DNA from: JABDII01 sp963815325
GTDB lineage: Bacteria; Gemmatimonadota; Gemmatimonadetes; Gemmatimonadales; GWC2-71-9
Assembly (NCBI GenBank): GCA_963815325.1
Contig: CAWFGG010000006.1
Location: 61,436 to 125,435 of the forward strand
DNA: 64,000 bases
Direction: 5' to 3'
Shown: piece by piece, positions 25,981 to 34,323 of the stretch
Layout of the letters: the number at the start of each line of letters is the position of its first letter
How positions within the stretch are numbered: the stretch's first letter is position 1
Made by a program: the position numbers and the translations under genes
The notes under the pieces: generated by a model
What the model saw: the letters and a program-made list of their open reading frames with translations, nothing else
The model's database searches: none
Told to the model about the DNA's origin: nothing

Positions 25981-26900
25981 CACAAGTAGCCTCAGGCGCT
26001 CCGAGCGTGATCGAAGAAGTCAGCGACGCCAGCCTCGAGAAGTTGGAGCGGGCGGTCTCGGTCATCATTCCAGCCTTTAACGAGGCCGGTCATGTGGCCG
26101 ACGAGGTCCGGGAGGTCCAGCGGGCACTGAAAGACACCGGCTGGTCTTACGAGATTCTCGTGGTCGATGACGGATCGACCGACGGCACCGCCGAGGCCGC
26201 GGCCACCACGGGAGTCCGGGTGCTCCGCCGGGCTCGAAACCGCGGCTATGGGGCGACGCTCAAGTTGGGTGTGGAGGCGGCCCGGCACGAATGGATTCTC
26301 ATTACCGATGCGGACGGCACCTATCCGGCCTCCGCGATCGCCGCCCTGCTCGAGCTTGCCCCGTCACACGAGATGGTGGTAGGGGCCCGGACCGGGCAAC
26401 ACGTCAAGATCCCGCTGGTGCGCCGCCCAGCGAAGTGGTTCTTGCGCTGGCTGGCCAGTTACCTGGCTGGAGAACGACTGCCGGACATCAACTCGGGGCT
26501 CCGGCTCATGCGAAAGTCTCTCGTCCAGCGTTACACCCATCTCCTGCCCGACGGGTTCTCGTTCACGACGACGATTACCTTGGCCGCCGCCTGTAACGGG
26601 CACCCGGTGGCCTATCATCAGATCAACTATCACCCCCGGCTCGGCAAGTCCAAGATCCGGCCCCGGCACGCGTACGACTTCACGCTGCTCATCCTCCGGA
26701 CCATCGTCTTCTTCAATCCGCTGCGGGTGTTCCTGCCCTTGGGTAGCATCCTGGCACTCGCCGGCCTGGCCAAGTTCGCCTACGATGTCATGAGGGACAA
26801 CCTGTCCGAGAGCGCGGTGCTCGCCCTGCTCGGTGCGCTGCTCGTTTGGTCGGTCGGGCTTCTGGCGGATCAAAACGCGCGGATCGCAATGCACCGATGA
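25977..26900 (+). CDS. GT2 glycosyltransferase with C-terminal membrane helices
   Basis: DPM1/GtrB-like polyprenyl-phosphate sugar synthase of 307 residues. Signatures: SVIIPAFNEAGHVADEV, ILVVDDGSTDGTAE, RNRGYGATLKLGVE, the DAD motif in LITDADGTYPAS, and a C-terminal pair of helices (FLPLGSILALAGLAKF and AVLALLGALLVWSVGLLAD) that anchor it. It overlaps the GT39-like gene before and the flippase-like gene after by 4 bases each, a natural synthesise-flip-transfer trio. Confidence 0.93.
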   Translation: MTQVASGAPSVIEEVSDASLEKLERAVSVIIPAFNEAGHVADEVREVQRALKDTGWSYEILVVDDGSTDGTAEAAATTGVRVLRRARNRGYGATLKLGVEAARHEWILITDADGTYPASAIAALLELAPSHEMVVGARTGQHVKIPLVRRPAKWFLRWLASYLAGERLPDINSGLRLMRKSLVQRYTHLLPDGFSFTTTITLAAACNGHPVAYHQINYHPRLGKSKIRPRHAYDFTLLILRTIVFFNPLRVFLPLGSILALAGLAKFAYDVMRDNLSESAVLALLGALLVWSVGLLADQNARIAMHR

Positions 26901-27865
26901 AACTGTGGCACCGCGTTACGTTGAGCGCGGGGTTACTCGCGGTCCTGCTCGTCGTTCTGCCGTGGCACGAACTGCGGACGGCATTCGCGAGCCTCTCGGC
27001 CCCGCTCTGGCTTGGCGTCCTCGGTGGGTTCGTCCTCGGACATGCCATTGGCGTCTTCAAGTGGCGGTTTGCGGTGAATGCCGGGCGAGGCGGGCTTGGC
27101 GCGCTCGATGGAGCCAAGTGTTATGCGGCCGGACTCTTCGCCAATCTGTGCCTGCCGAGCATCGTCGGGGGCGACGTGCTCCGAGCGGCGCTCGCCGCCA
27201 AGGCGACACGGCGTCCCGAGGCCGCCGTGTGGGGTGGCGTGGTCGATAGACTGAGCGATGTCGTCGCCCTGAGCCTGTTGGTCGCCGCCGGTGCCCTCAC
27301 CGCCCGCACCGCCCTCCCCGGGCTCTGGGCGCAACTCCTTGGCCTCGCCGGTGTGATCGGGGTATTGGTGGCCGTCATCGCCTTGCCCTTGGCGCTGCGC
27401 CGGCCGCTCGCCAAATGGCCCAAGAAGGTTCGACGCCATGTCGCCCGGAGCTTGGTTGCGATCCGCCGAATCTCGCGCCGGCCCGGAACCGCCGTCACCA
27501 TCCTCGCCCTGTCGCTGACGATCCAGGGCGGGTTCGTGCTCCTCAACGCCGCGCTCGGCGCGGGCGTTGGCATCCGGGTCCCGCTTGCGGTGTGGTTCCT
27601 CGTCTGGCCGCTGGCCAAAGTCGTGAGCCTGCTCCCGATCAGCCTCGGTGGGCTTGCAGTCCGGGAGGCGACGCTCGCCGCCTTGCTGGTTCCCTTTGGC
27701 GTTCGACCGTCGCTGGGCGTTGCCGCCTCTTTGGTGTGGCAGTCCGTGCTGATTGCGGGCGGGCTCCTCGGGGGACTGCTTTGGTTGGTGCTCCGTAGGT
27801 CAGGCTCCGAGGGGGGCGTGAGCGAGTCGGTATGGCGTTCGGCCAAGGTCACCTCACATGGCTGA
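26897..27865 (+). CDS. YbhN/UPF0104-type flippase-like membrane protein
   Basis: Polytopic protein of 322 residues with about eight helices, of the lysylphosphatidylglycerol-synthase transmembrane (UPF0104) family. Characteristic segments are GHAIGVFKWRFAVNA, GLFANLCLPSIVGGDVLRA and the late LLPISLGGLAVREATLAAL. Members are fused to or neighbour lipid-modifying and DPM-like enzymes and are thought to move lipids or lipid-linked sugars across the membrane. The start at 26897 gives an ATGA overlap with the GT2 gene; the frame is open to 26846. The 3' end overlaps the flavoprotein gene by 8 bases. Confidence 0.88.
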   Translation: MKLWHRVTLSAGLLAVLLVVLPWHELRTAFASLSAPLWLGVLGGFVLGHAIGVFKWRFAVNAGRGGLGALDGAKCYAAGLFANLCLPSIVGGDVLRAALAAKATRRPEAAVWGGVVDRLSDVVALSLLVAAGALTARTALPGLWAQLLGLAGVIGVLVAVIALPLALRRPLAKWPKKVRRHVARSLVAIRRISRRPGTAVTILALSLTIQGGFVLLNAALGAGVGIRVPLAVWFLVWPLAKVVSLLPISLGGLAVREATLAALLVPFGVRPSLGVAASLVWQSVLIAGGLLGGLLWLVLRRSGSEGGVSESVWRSAKVTSHG

Positions 27866-29282
27866 ACCCCATGTGGTCATCCTCGGCGCCGGGCCGGCCG
27901 GAGTCGGAGCGGCCTATCAACTCCGCCGTCTTGCCAAGGCTCGCGTCACAGTCCTCGAGCAGCATGCAGTGGTCGGCGGCAATGCCGGCAGCTTCGAAGC
28001 TGGCGGCCAACGACTGGATTACGGCAGCCACCGGCTCCACCCGGCATGTGATCCAACCATCTTGGCCGACATTCGCCGGCTACTGGGTGAAGATCTCTTG
28101 GATCGGCCGCGTCACGGCCGGATTCGCCTGCGGGGAAAGTGGATCCACTTTCCACTCACCCCCATCGACCTCGTGCTGCGGCTGGACCCCGGCTTCGCCC
28201 TCGGAACCGCGCGCGATGCCATCCGAAAGCTGCTCCGACAGTCGGTCAATACCGAGGACACGTTTGCCGGCGTGTTGCTGGCGAACCTCGGCCCCACCAT
28301 TTGTCACGACTTCTACTTCCCCTACGCCCGGAAGATCTGGGGGTGCGATCCCGAGGAATTGTCCGCCATCCAAGCCCGCCGCCGCGTGTCGGCCGGCTCC
28401 TTCGGCAAACTCGTTCGGAAGGTGATGAACGCCGTGCCAGGCTTCAAGCCGCCGGGGAGCGGCCGGTTTTACTACCCGCGCCACGGGTACGGTCAGATCT
28501 CCGAGGCGTACGCCACCGCTGCGCGCGACCTGGGCGCCACGTTTCACTTCGGACACCCGGTCACCAACCTTACCCGACGGAGCGGCTCGGGCGAGGGGTG
28601 GGTGGTGGCAGCCGGCCGGGACGGCGAGGTTCAGACGGTCAACGCCGACTACCTCTGGTCGACCATCCCGATTCCCGTTCTGGCTCGCGCAATGAGTCCG
28701 CCGGCGCCGCACCCTGTCGCGGAGGCGGCGGCCGCGCTTCGGTTTCGCGCCATGATTCTGGTGTACCTCGAGCTCCCGGTCGACCGGTTCAGCGAATTCG
28801 ACGCCCACTATTTCCCCGGGGCTGAGACCCGCATGACGCGGATGTCGGAGCCCAAGAACTACGCCGCGCTCGAGGAGCCGCGCGGGCGGACTACTTTGTG
28901 CGCGGAACTCCCCTGCGCCGTCACCGACGAGTGCTGGGCCATGGATGAAGCGAGCCTTGGGAATCTCATCGCGCTCGATCTGGAGCGGGCGGGCATTCCG
29001 CTTCCGGCACCGCCGACGCGGGTTCATGTGAGGCGGTTGCAACAGGCATACCCGATCTACGTGACCGGCTACGAGCGCGCCTTCGAGGTCCTCGATCAGT
29101 GGGCGTCGTCGTTACCCAACATGCTGAGCTATGGTCGTCAGGGCCTCTTTGCCCACGACAACACCCACCATGCCCTGGCCATGGCGTACGCGGCCGCTGA
29201 CTGTCTGGGACCTGCAGGATTCGATCAATCGTCGTGGAAGGGGTACCGCGAAGCCTTTGCCACTCACGTGGTAGAGGATTGA
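27858..29282 (+). CDS. FAD-dependent oxidoreductase, UGM/protoporphyrinogen-oxidase-like fold
   Basis: Soluble flavoprotein of 474 residues. The N-terminal dinucleotide-binding motif is VVILGAGPAGVGAAYQL, followed by VTVLEQHAVVGGNAGS and the FAD-contacting LDYGSHRLHP. Residues 75-110 contain GRIRLRGKWIHFPL, the region that in UDP-galactopyranose-mutase-like proteins contacts the substrate. The middle (IWGCDPEELSAIQARRRV) resembles the flavoprotein at 61724-63217, so both probably belong to one group. It may convert or oxidise a nucleotide or lipid-linked sugar; UDP-galactopyranose mutase itself is not certain because the sequence is longer and divergent. Confidence 0.82.
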   Translation: MAEPHVVILGAGPAGVGAAYQLRRLAKARVTVLEQHAVVGGNAGSFEAGGQRLDYGSHRLHPACDPTILADIRRLLGEDLLDRPRHGRIRLRGKWIHFPLTPIDLVLRLDPGFALGTARDAIRKLLRQSVNTEDTFAGVLLANLGPTICHDFYFPYARKIWGCDPEELSAIQARRRVSAGSFGKLVRKVMNAVPGFKPPGSGRFYYPRHGYGQISEAYATAARDLGATFHFGHPVTNLTRRSGSGEGWVVAAGRDGEVQTVNADYLWSTIPIPVLARAMSPPAPHPVAEAAAALRFRAMILVYLELPVDRFSEFDAHYFPGAETRMTRMSEPKNYAALEEPRGRTTLCAELPCAVTDECWAMDEASLGNLIALDLERAGIPLPAPPTRVHVRRLQQAYPIYVTGYERAFEVLDQWASSLPNMLSYGRQGLFAHDNTHHALAMAYAAADCLGPAGFDQSSWKGYREAFATHVVED

Positions 29283-29301
29283 CTCGACCGGAGGAGCAGC
29301 A

Positions 29302-30357
29302 GTGACTATACGATTCGGTGTCATTGGCGCAGGAATCATCGGCACGCTTCGCGCACAGAGCATTCGGGACAATCCGGAGACCGCATTGATCGCCGTGGCA
29401 GATCCGAAGACCGAGCACGCGGAACGCGCAGCCCGCGGGACCCAGACCAAGGTCTTCCAGGATTACCGGCAGTTGCTCGAGACCCCGGTCGATGCGGTGA
29501 TCGTGTCCAGTCCGCTGCCAGACCATGAGGAACAGGTCACGGCTGCACTGAGCGCCGGAAAACACGTGCTGTGCGAAAAGCCATTGGGGAACTCTACCGC
29601 GTCGTGCCGTCGCATGCTGACGGCGGCGGCCGGAACCGGCGCACACCTCGCCGTGGGGTTCAACCACCGGTACTACCCCTGCATCAAGTTCCTGAAGCAG
29701 GTCATTGACGAGGGCCGCATCGGGATCCTCGACCACCTCCGCGTCTTCGGCGGGCATGACGGTCTCGCCAATTTCCGCGCCGACTGGCAATATCGGGCTC
29801 CGGATTCCGGCGGTGGGGCCATGATGGACGTCGGCATCCACATGACGGACCTGGCTCGATACCTGCTCGGCGACATTACCGAGGTCTACGGTATCGCGAG
29901 CAATAATATCTGGAAGATCGTGGGCTCAGAGGACAATGCCATCGCCGTCCTCAAGAGCCCCGCGGGCATCCCTGCCGTGTACCAGGCGACATGGACCGAA
30001 TGGAAGGGGTACCGCTTCCATGTGGAAGCCTATGGTGACCGTGGCATGGTGCGTGGATACTACGCTCCGATGTTCAATCTCCTGATCACCCAGGAGAAAC
30101 CCGGAGGACCTCGAAAGCGCCAGATCAAGCTGTATCCGGAGATCATCGTACGCGAGAAGCTCAAGAGCTGGACCTCTACCGCGCTCATCTCATTCCGCGA
30201 GGAACTCCGAGATTTCGCGAAGTTGCTCGGAGGAGATCGCCACATTCCGCTGGCGGATGGAGTCGCCGGGCTTCGCGCCGTGGAGATCGCCGACGCGGTG
30301 TACCGGAGCACTGCCTCGGGCAAGGCCGTAAGCCTCGAGGCGCATCAGAGCGCATGA
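29302..30357 (+). CDS. Gfo/Idh/MocA family sugar oxidoreductase
   Basis: NAD(P)-dependent sugar dehydrogenase of 351 residues. The Rossmann motif is RFGVIGAGIIGTLRA at the N terminus; the catalytic EKP appears in HVLCEKPLGNS near 90, and the substrate-domain GGGAMMDVGIHMTDLARYLLG near 170 carries the conserved Asp and His. Enzymes of this family oxidise or reduce nucleotide sugars or sugar alcohols in capsule pathways. A GGAGGAG ribosome site precedes the start. Its stop overlaps the next gene. Confidence 0.93.
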   Translation: MTIRFGVIGAGIIGTLRAQSIRDNPETALIAVADPKTEHAERAARGTQTKVFQDYRQLLETPVDAVIVSSPLPDHEEQVTAALSAGKHVLCEKPLGNSTASCRRMLTAAAGTGAHLAVGFNHRYYPCIKFLKQVIDEGRIGILDHLRVFGGHDGLANFRADWQYRAPDSGGGAMMDVGIHMTDLARYLLGDITEVYGIASNNIWKIVGSEDNAIAVLKSPAGIPAVYQATWTEWKGYRFHVEAYGDRGMVRGYYAPMFNLLITQEKPGGPRKRQIKLYPEIIVREKLKSWTSTALISFREELRDFAKLLGGDRHIPLADGVAGLRAVEIADAVYRSTASGKAVSLEAHQSA

Positions 30358-31889
30358 TGCCTGCACGAGGGATTACGATCCGTCTGTTCCTGACGTGTTG
30401 GGTGATTTTTAGCCTCCACGTTGCGACGGATTTCGCTCGAGAGCATTACCTGGTGGTCAGCATCGCCGAGCGGGGCAGCTTCCGCCTCGACGAGTACTAC
30501 GGGTTACATCCGGACATCTTTCAACTCCCGAACGGACATGCCTATCATGGAGCGAACCCCGGCATTTCCATGATGGCCGCCATTCCCTACTTCCTCCTGC
30601 GCCCCGTTACCGATCCCATCGTCCGGCGGGTCGTGGCTGCCCGGTCGGCCGAGGGGGATACGGGACGCGCTCGCTTCCAGGATCTTCGCCCCGCTCGCGT
30701 GCGGTTCTATCAGGAGGTGAGAAAGCGGGGGCTGGACATCAAGTTCGGCCTCGTAGGCCTCATCACGGTGGTGCTCTTCATGGCGCCGCTCAGCGCATTC
30801 GGCGCGGTGATCATGTACCGTGTACTCCTTGGCACCGGCTTGCGGTCCGCTCCCTCGCTCGCCGGTGCGCTGTTCTATGCGTTGGGCACCCCGATCTTCT
30901 TTCGAACCGGATATCTGAATCAAAACCTGGCCGTTGCGATCTTCGGCTTCGTGGCGTTCGCCCTATTGTGGAATCCGGGAGGGCAGTTCCGCCTCGGGAC
31001 ACGCACGCGGCTGGTGTGGAGTGGGCTCTGCGCCGGGACGGCGCTCCTCTGCGACTACAGCGGGGCGCTCGCAGTCGGACTGTGTGGGCTCTATGCCCTG
31101 TGGCGACACCAACGCCGCGACGATTGGACCACGGGCCTCAAAGCCGCTGGCTGGTACAGCCTCGGGGCGGTGGGACCCATCCTCATGCTGTGGTTTTACC
31201 AGTGGTCGGCCTTTGGTACGCCGTTCTACCCTCCACAGCACCACATGCCGCCAGTCGAGTGGAGCGACCTGGGGTACCAAGGCGTAACCGGACCCCAAGC
31301 AGACCTGTTTTGGACGCTCCTGCTCGATCCGCGTTTCGGACTCTTCATCACCGCCCCGGCGCTGTCGCTCGCCCTCTTCGCCCCATGGCTCAACATCAAG
31401 GGCATTAGCATCGTTCCATGGCGAGAGACCGTGACACTCTTCGGGATGACGCTGTGCTACCTCGTGTTCTTCAGCGCGGTGCAATACACCCAGCTGCAGT
31501 ACATCACGGGCATTCGGTATGTGATCCCGGTCATTCCGCTCCTTGCCCTGCTCACGATTGCGGTGTTGATCCGGTTGCCCCGCTGGATCAGTTGGCCTGT
31601 GGGGCTGGGCTCCTTCGCGCTGGCCTGGGCCATGGCGATGGTGCGCGTGCCGTATCCGGATCGCAGCATCCTGGGAGTGCTCGGGACGGTCGCATCCCAC
31701 GGAATCCAGCTGCCTGCCTTGACCACCCTCTCCAGAGTCTCGGCGAGTTACGCCGAAAGCCGGGCCGCCGGCATTGTCCCGTTCCTGCTGCTCGGGCTCG
31801 GGGGGGTCGCGGTTCTCGCCATTTGGCGGGTCGGGCGGACCTCGGCACCCCCCATCCAGCCCCATAACCCCTCCGGAGACTGGTACTGA
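30354..31889 (+). CDS. GT-C-like polytopic membrane protein
   Basis: Inner-membrane protein of 511 residues with about ten helices. The first loop after helix 1 reads FAREHYLVVSIAERGSFRLDEY, followed by a periplasmic GHAYHGANPGISMMAAIPYF and a charged segment (95-125). Later segments include LFGMTLCYLVFFSAVQYTQ and LQYITGIRYVIPVIPLLALL, typical of GT-C/PMT-like enzymes. The usual DE/DD loop is less clear than in its neighbours, so a transferase role is probable, not proven. It overlaps the oxidoreductase gene by 4 bases (ATGA). Confidence 0.75.
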   Translation: MMPARGITIRLFLTCWVIFSLHVATDFAREHYLVVSIAERGSFRLDEYYGLHPDIFQLPNGHAYHGANPGISMMAAIPYFLLRPVTDPIVRRVVAARSAEGDTGRARFQDLRPARVRFYQEVRKRGLDIKFGLVGLITVVLFMAPLSAFGAVIMYRVLLGTGLRSAPSLAGALFYALGTPIFFRTGYLNQNLAVAIFGFVAFALLWNPGGQFRLGTRTRLVWSGLCAGTALLCDYSGALAVGLCGLYALWRHQRRDDWTTGLKAAGWYSLGAVGPILMLWFYQWSAFGTPFYPPQHHMPPVEWSDLGYQGVTGPQADLFWTLLLDPRFGLFITAPALSLALFAPWLNIKGISIVPWRETVTLFGMTLCYLVFFSAVQYTQLQYITGIRYVIPVIPLLALLTIAVLIRLPRWISWPVGLGSFALAWAMAMVRVPYPDRSILGVLGTVASHGIQLPALTTLSRVSASYAESRAAGIVPFLLLGLGGVAVLAIWRVGRTSAPPIQPHNPSGDWY

Positions 31890-32085
31890 TATTGCGCTTT
31901 CCCCGGGGAGCGGAGAGGTCCAACCGTGCGGCGGAGTTGTGTAACCTATTGATTCATAATATGTTATGTCTAGTTCGACCGACGGACAACCACCGGCAGG
32001 AACCGAACGGGGCCACTTCCGTGTCGCGAATCCACAACAGTGGGCCACGCCGCCACAACGTCCGACCGAGGGAGTGCGTCACCGC

Positions 32086-32880
32086 ATGACACACGACTCA
32101 ACCAAACGCACCGAGCGTCCGCGCGCCGACATCATTATCCCCGTCTTGAACGAGGCGCACGTTCTCGAGAAGAGCGTCCAGACGGTACGCGCCTTCCTCC
32201 GGGATCATCTTCCGTACGACTGGCGGGTCTTGATCGTCGACAACGGCTCGACCGACGGCACTGATGCGGTTGGCCGCCGGCTCGCCGATCAGTTCGACGA
32301 TGTCCGCTTCCTCCACCTCACCCAACGCGGGCGGGGCCGGGCACTCCGTTACGCGTGGACCCAGAGCGACGCGGACGTGGTGTGTTACACCGATGTCGAC
32401 CTCTCGACCGAACTCCAGGCGTTCCCCAAGCTCATCGGCGCGATTCTCGAGGAGGGGTACGACGTCGCGACAGGATCCCGGCTCATGAAAGCCTCGCGCA
32501 CCACGCGCAGTTCTTCCCGGGAGTTCATATCGCGGACCTACAACCTCCTGATCAAGGCGGTGCTCTGGACCTCGTTCAGTGACGCCCAGTGCGGCTTCAA
32601 GGCGGTCAGCCGGCGGGCGGTGAACGAGATCATTCCCCAGATCAAGGACGAGTCGTGGTTCTTCGATACCGAACTCCTCGTCCTGGCCGAGAAGCAGGGG
32701 TACCGCATCAAGGACATACCGGTCGAATGGATCGAGGACGACGATAGCCGAGTGAAGATCGCTCGCACGGCCTGGGAAGACATCAAAGGCGTGCTACGCC
32801 TGCGCTGGATGCTCATTCGCACCAGCATCTTCCCTCGGACCGCGGCTCGAGGCGTGCCGTCCAAGCGCACGGTCGCGTAG
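32086..32880 (+). CDS. GT2 family glycosyltransferase
   Basis: DPM1-like glycosyltransferase of 264 residues: ADIIIPVLNEAHVLEKSV, VLIVDNGSTDGTD, LTQRGRGRALRYAW, the metal-binding DVD in VCYTDVDLSTEL, and ATGSRLMK. The C-terminal region has SWFFDTELLVLAEKQGYRI, as in polyprenyl-phosphate glucose/mannose synthases. Start 32086 is chosen because similarity begins there; the frame is open to 31966. The 196-base gap before it contains an AT-rich patch (31945-31975) that could hold a promoter, but no clear -35/-10 pair or sigma-54 site was found. Confidence 0.9.
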   Translation: MTHDSTKRTERPRADIIIPVLNEAHVLEKSVQTVRAFLRDHLPYDWRVLIVDNGSTDGTDAVGRRLADQFDDVRFLHLTQRGRGRALRYAWTQSDADVVCYTDVDLSTELQAFPKLIGAILEEGYDVATGSRLMKASRTTRSSSREFISRTYNLLIKAVLWTSFSDAQCGFKAVSRRAVNEIIPQIKDESWFFDTELLVLAEKQGYRIKDIPVEWIEDDDSRVKIARTAWEDIKGVLRLRWMLIRTSIFPRTAARGVPSKRTVA

Positions 32881-32899
32881 TCGATCGCCTTGCGATGAC

Positions 32900-33832
32900 A
32901 TGACGGAGTCGGCACCCAACACCTCGCTCTTCATCACGGGAGCGAGCGGGTTTTTGGGCCAGAGCCTGCTCCGGCGACTTGCGCGCGGCCCCGCCCGGGC
33001 TGTCACGTGTCTCTCCCGACGCCCGGAGCGGATCGCTGCCGGCGTTCCCCTGCAACCCGGCTGGAAGTACCTCAGCGGCGACCTCACCGACCCGGCCTCC
33101 TACCAAGCGGCCTTGGCTGACGCGCAGACCATCGTCCATCTCGCGGCGGCAACGGGTAAGGAGCGCCCCGAGGTCTTCACCCGCGTCAATGTCGAGGGGA
33201 CGCGCTTGCTGGTGCAGCATGCCGCACGTGCTGGAACATCCCGCATCGTGTACGTCAGCAGCATCGCCGCCAAATTTCCCGATCGACGTCATTATCCTTA
33301 CGCGGAATCCAAATTGGAGGCCGAGGGAATCGTCAAGGCCGCCGGACCCGCCTGGGTCATCGTCCGGCCGACGCTGGTATTCGGCGCAGAAAGCCCGGTG
33401 CTCCGCGGGCTCATCAAGTTGGTCAAGGGTCCGATCGGCATCGTGTTCGGATCTGGCAAGGTCCTGGTGCAACCAATCGATGTCGATGACGTCGCCGAGA
33501 TTTTGGTCGAGACGTCGAGCCAGGCGTCATGGGACGGAGATATTATCGAGGCAGGAGGGCCAAGCAGGTTGAGCTTTAGCGACTTGCTCGACCGGATCCG
33601 GGCGCGTGTGCGAGGCCGGTCCGGCGGCCTTATACACCTTCCGCTCGGCCCGCTCCGCACCGTGGTTGCGGCGGTCGAGCCGGTGCTGCTGCCGCTCTTG
33701 CCGTTCAGCGCTGGCCAGCTCGCCGCATTTGCCAACGACAGTACCGCGGACCGGCATCCACTGGTCGACAAAGTCCGACCGCACATGACGGCAATCGATG
33801 GAATGCTCGACGTCGTCAAGCGATCAACGTGA
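32900..33832 (+). CDS. NAD-dependent epimerase/dehydratase family protein (extended SDR)
   Basis: Extended short-chain dehydrogenase of 310 residues. The nucleotide-binding motif is FITGASGFLGQSL; IVHLAAATG and VYVSSIAAKFPD follow, and the catalytic YAESKLEAE provides Tyr and Lys. The substrate half (VIVRPTLVFGAESP, VQPIDVDDVAEILVE) resembles the NDUFA9/YfcH-like and complex-I-assembly-like SDR subgroup as much as classical GalE. In this setting a nucleotide-sugar or lipid-linked-sugar modification is likely. Its stop overlaps the following gene as GTGA. Confidence 0.88.
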   Translation: MTESAPNTSLFITGASGFLGQSLLRRLARGPARAVTCLSRRPERIAAGVPLQPGWKYLSGDLTDPASYQAALADAQTIVHLAAATGKERPEVFTRVNVEGTRLLVQHAARAGTSRIVYVSSIAAKFPDRRHYPYAESKLEAEGIVKAAGPAWVIVRPTLVFGAESPVLRGLIKLVKGPIGIVFGSGKVLVQPIDVDDVAEILVETSSQASWDGDIIEAGGPSRLSFSDLLDRIRARVRGRSGGLIHLPLGPLRTVVAAVEPVLLPLLPFSAGQLAAFANDSTADRHPLVDKVRPHMTAIDGMLDVVKRST

Positions 33833-34323
33833 CTGAATCAACCCGCACATCCTCGGCAGAGCCGCTCCGTCGAGAGGCCAACATATTCACCCGGTATCTC
33901 CTGTCCCGGGCGCCGAGCGACTATGTCGTGGACAAGTATCACCAGGGTCATCGTGTCATTCCGTATCTGAATGGTGCCGGAGCCCTTCCCATCGATACGC
34001 TCCTGGTGAAGGTGGCGCGCCGGGGTGTGTTGTCGGCGTGGATCGCCGATTCCTACGCCCGCATCTTCCGGCGGAGCGGGCCCCTCAGGCAGAAGCTCGT
34101 CCTGCTCGCCGCCATACTCGAGAGCAGTCCTTCCTTCCATTCGGACATGGGCGGATCGACACACGCGAATCGCCTGCATGTGCTTGTCCGCCTCGTCGTG
34201 CTGGGACTTGGGTTCGCAGTGCGGCTGCCGGTGGCGGTGCTCGTGTTCGGCCCGATGCATCTCCTGGGAGCCCTCCGCGGCTCCGACCATCGCCGCACCG
34301 AATCGGCGCAATCCAATGGCTAA
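33829..34323 (+). CDS. Hypothetical protein coupled to the GMC-type oxidoreductase
   Basis: Protein of 164 residues, GTG start overlapping the SDR stop (GTGA); its 3' end overlaps the GMC-like gene by 8 bases. No named family is recognised. It has a hydrophilic N-terminal domain (NIFTRYLLSRAPSDYVVDKY, then ILESSPSFHSDM) and one hydrophobic segment near the end (LVVLGLGFAVRLPVAVLVFG) that would anchor it in the membrane. The arrangement is like GMC oxidoreductases that need a small gluconate-2-dehydrogenase-type partner, so it may be the accessory or membrane-anchor subunit. This is inference from position. Confidence 0.65.
   Translation: MTESTRTSSAEPLRREANIFTRYLLSRAPSDYVVDKYHQGHRVIPYLNGAGALPIDTLLVKVARRGVLSAWIADSYARIFRRSGPLRQKLVLLAAILESSPSFHSDMGGSTHANRLHVLVRLVVLGLGFAVRLPVAVLVFGPMHLLGALRGSDHRRTESAQSNG

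Noticed and set aside
24898..25983. Long leftward open frame opposite the GT39-like gene
   Set aside because: Its composition (His/Glu/Arg/Gly-rich, no motifs) is the antisense shadow of a high-GC membrane protein gene.
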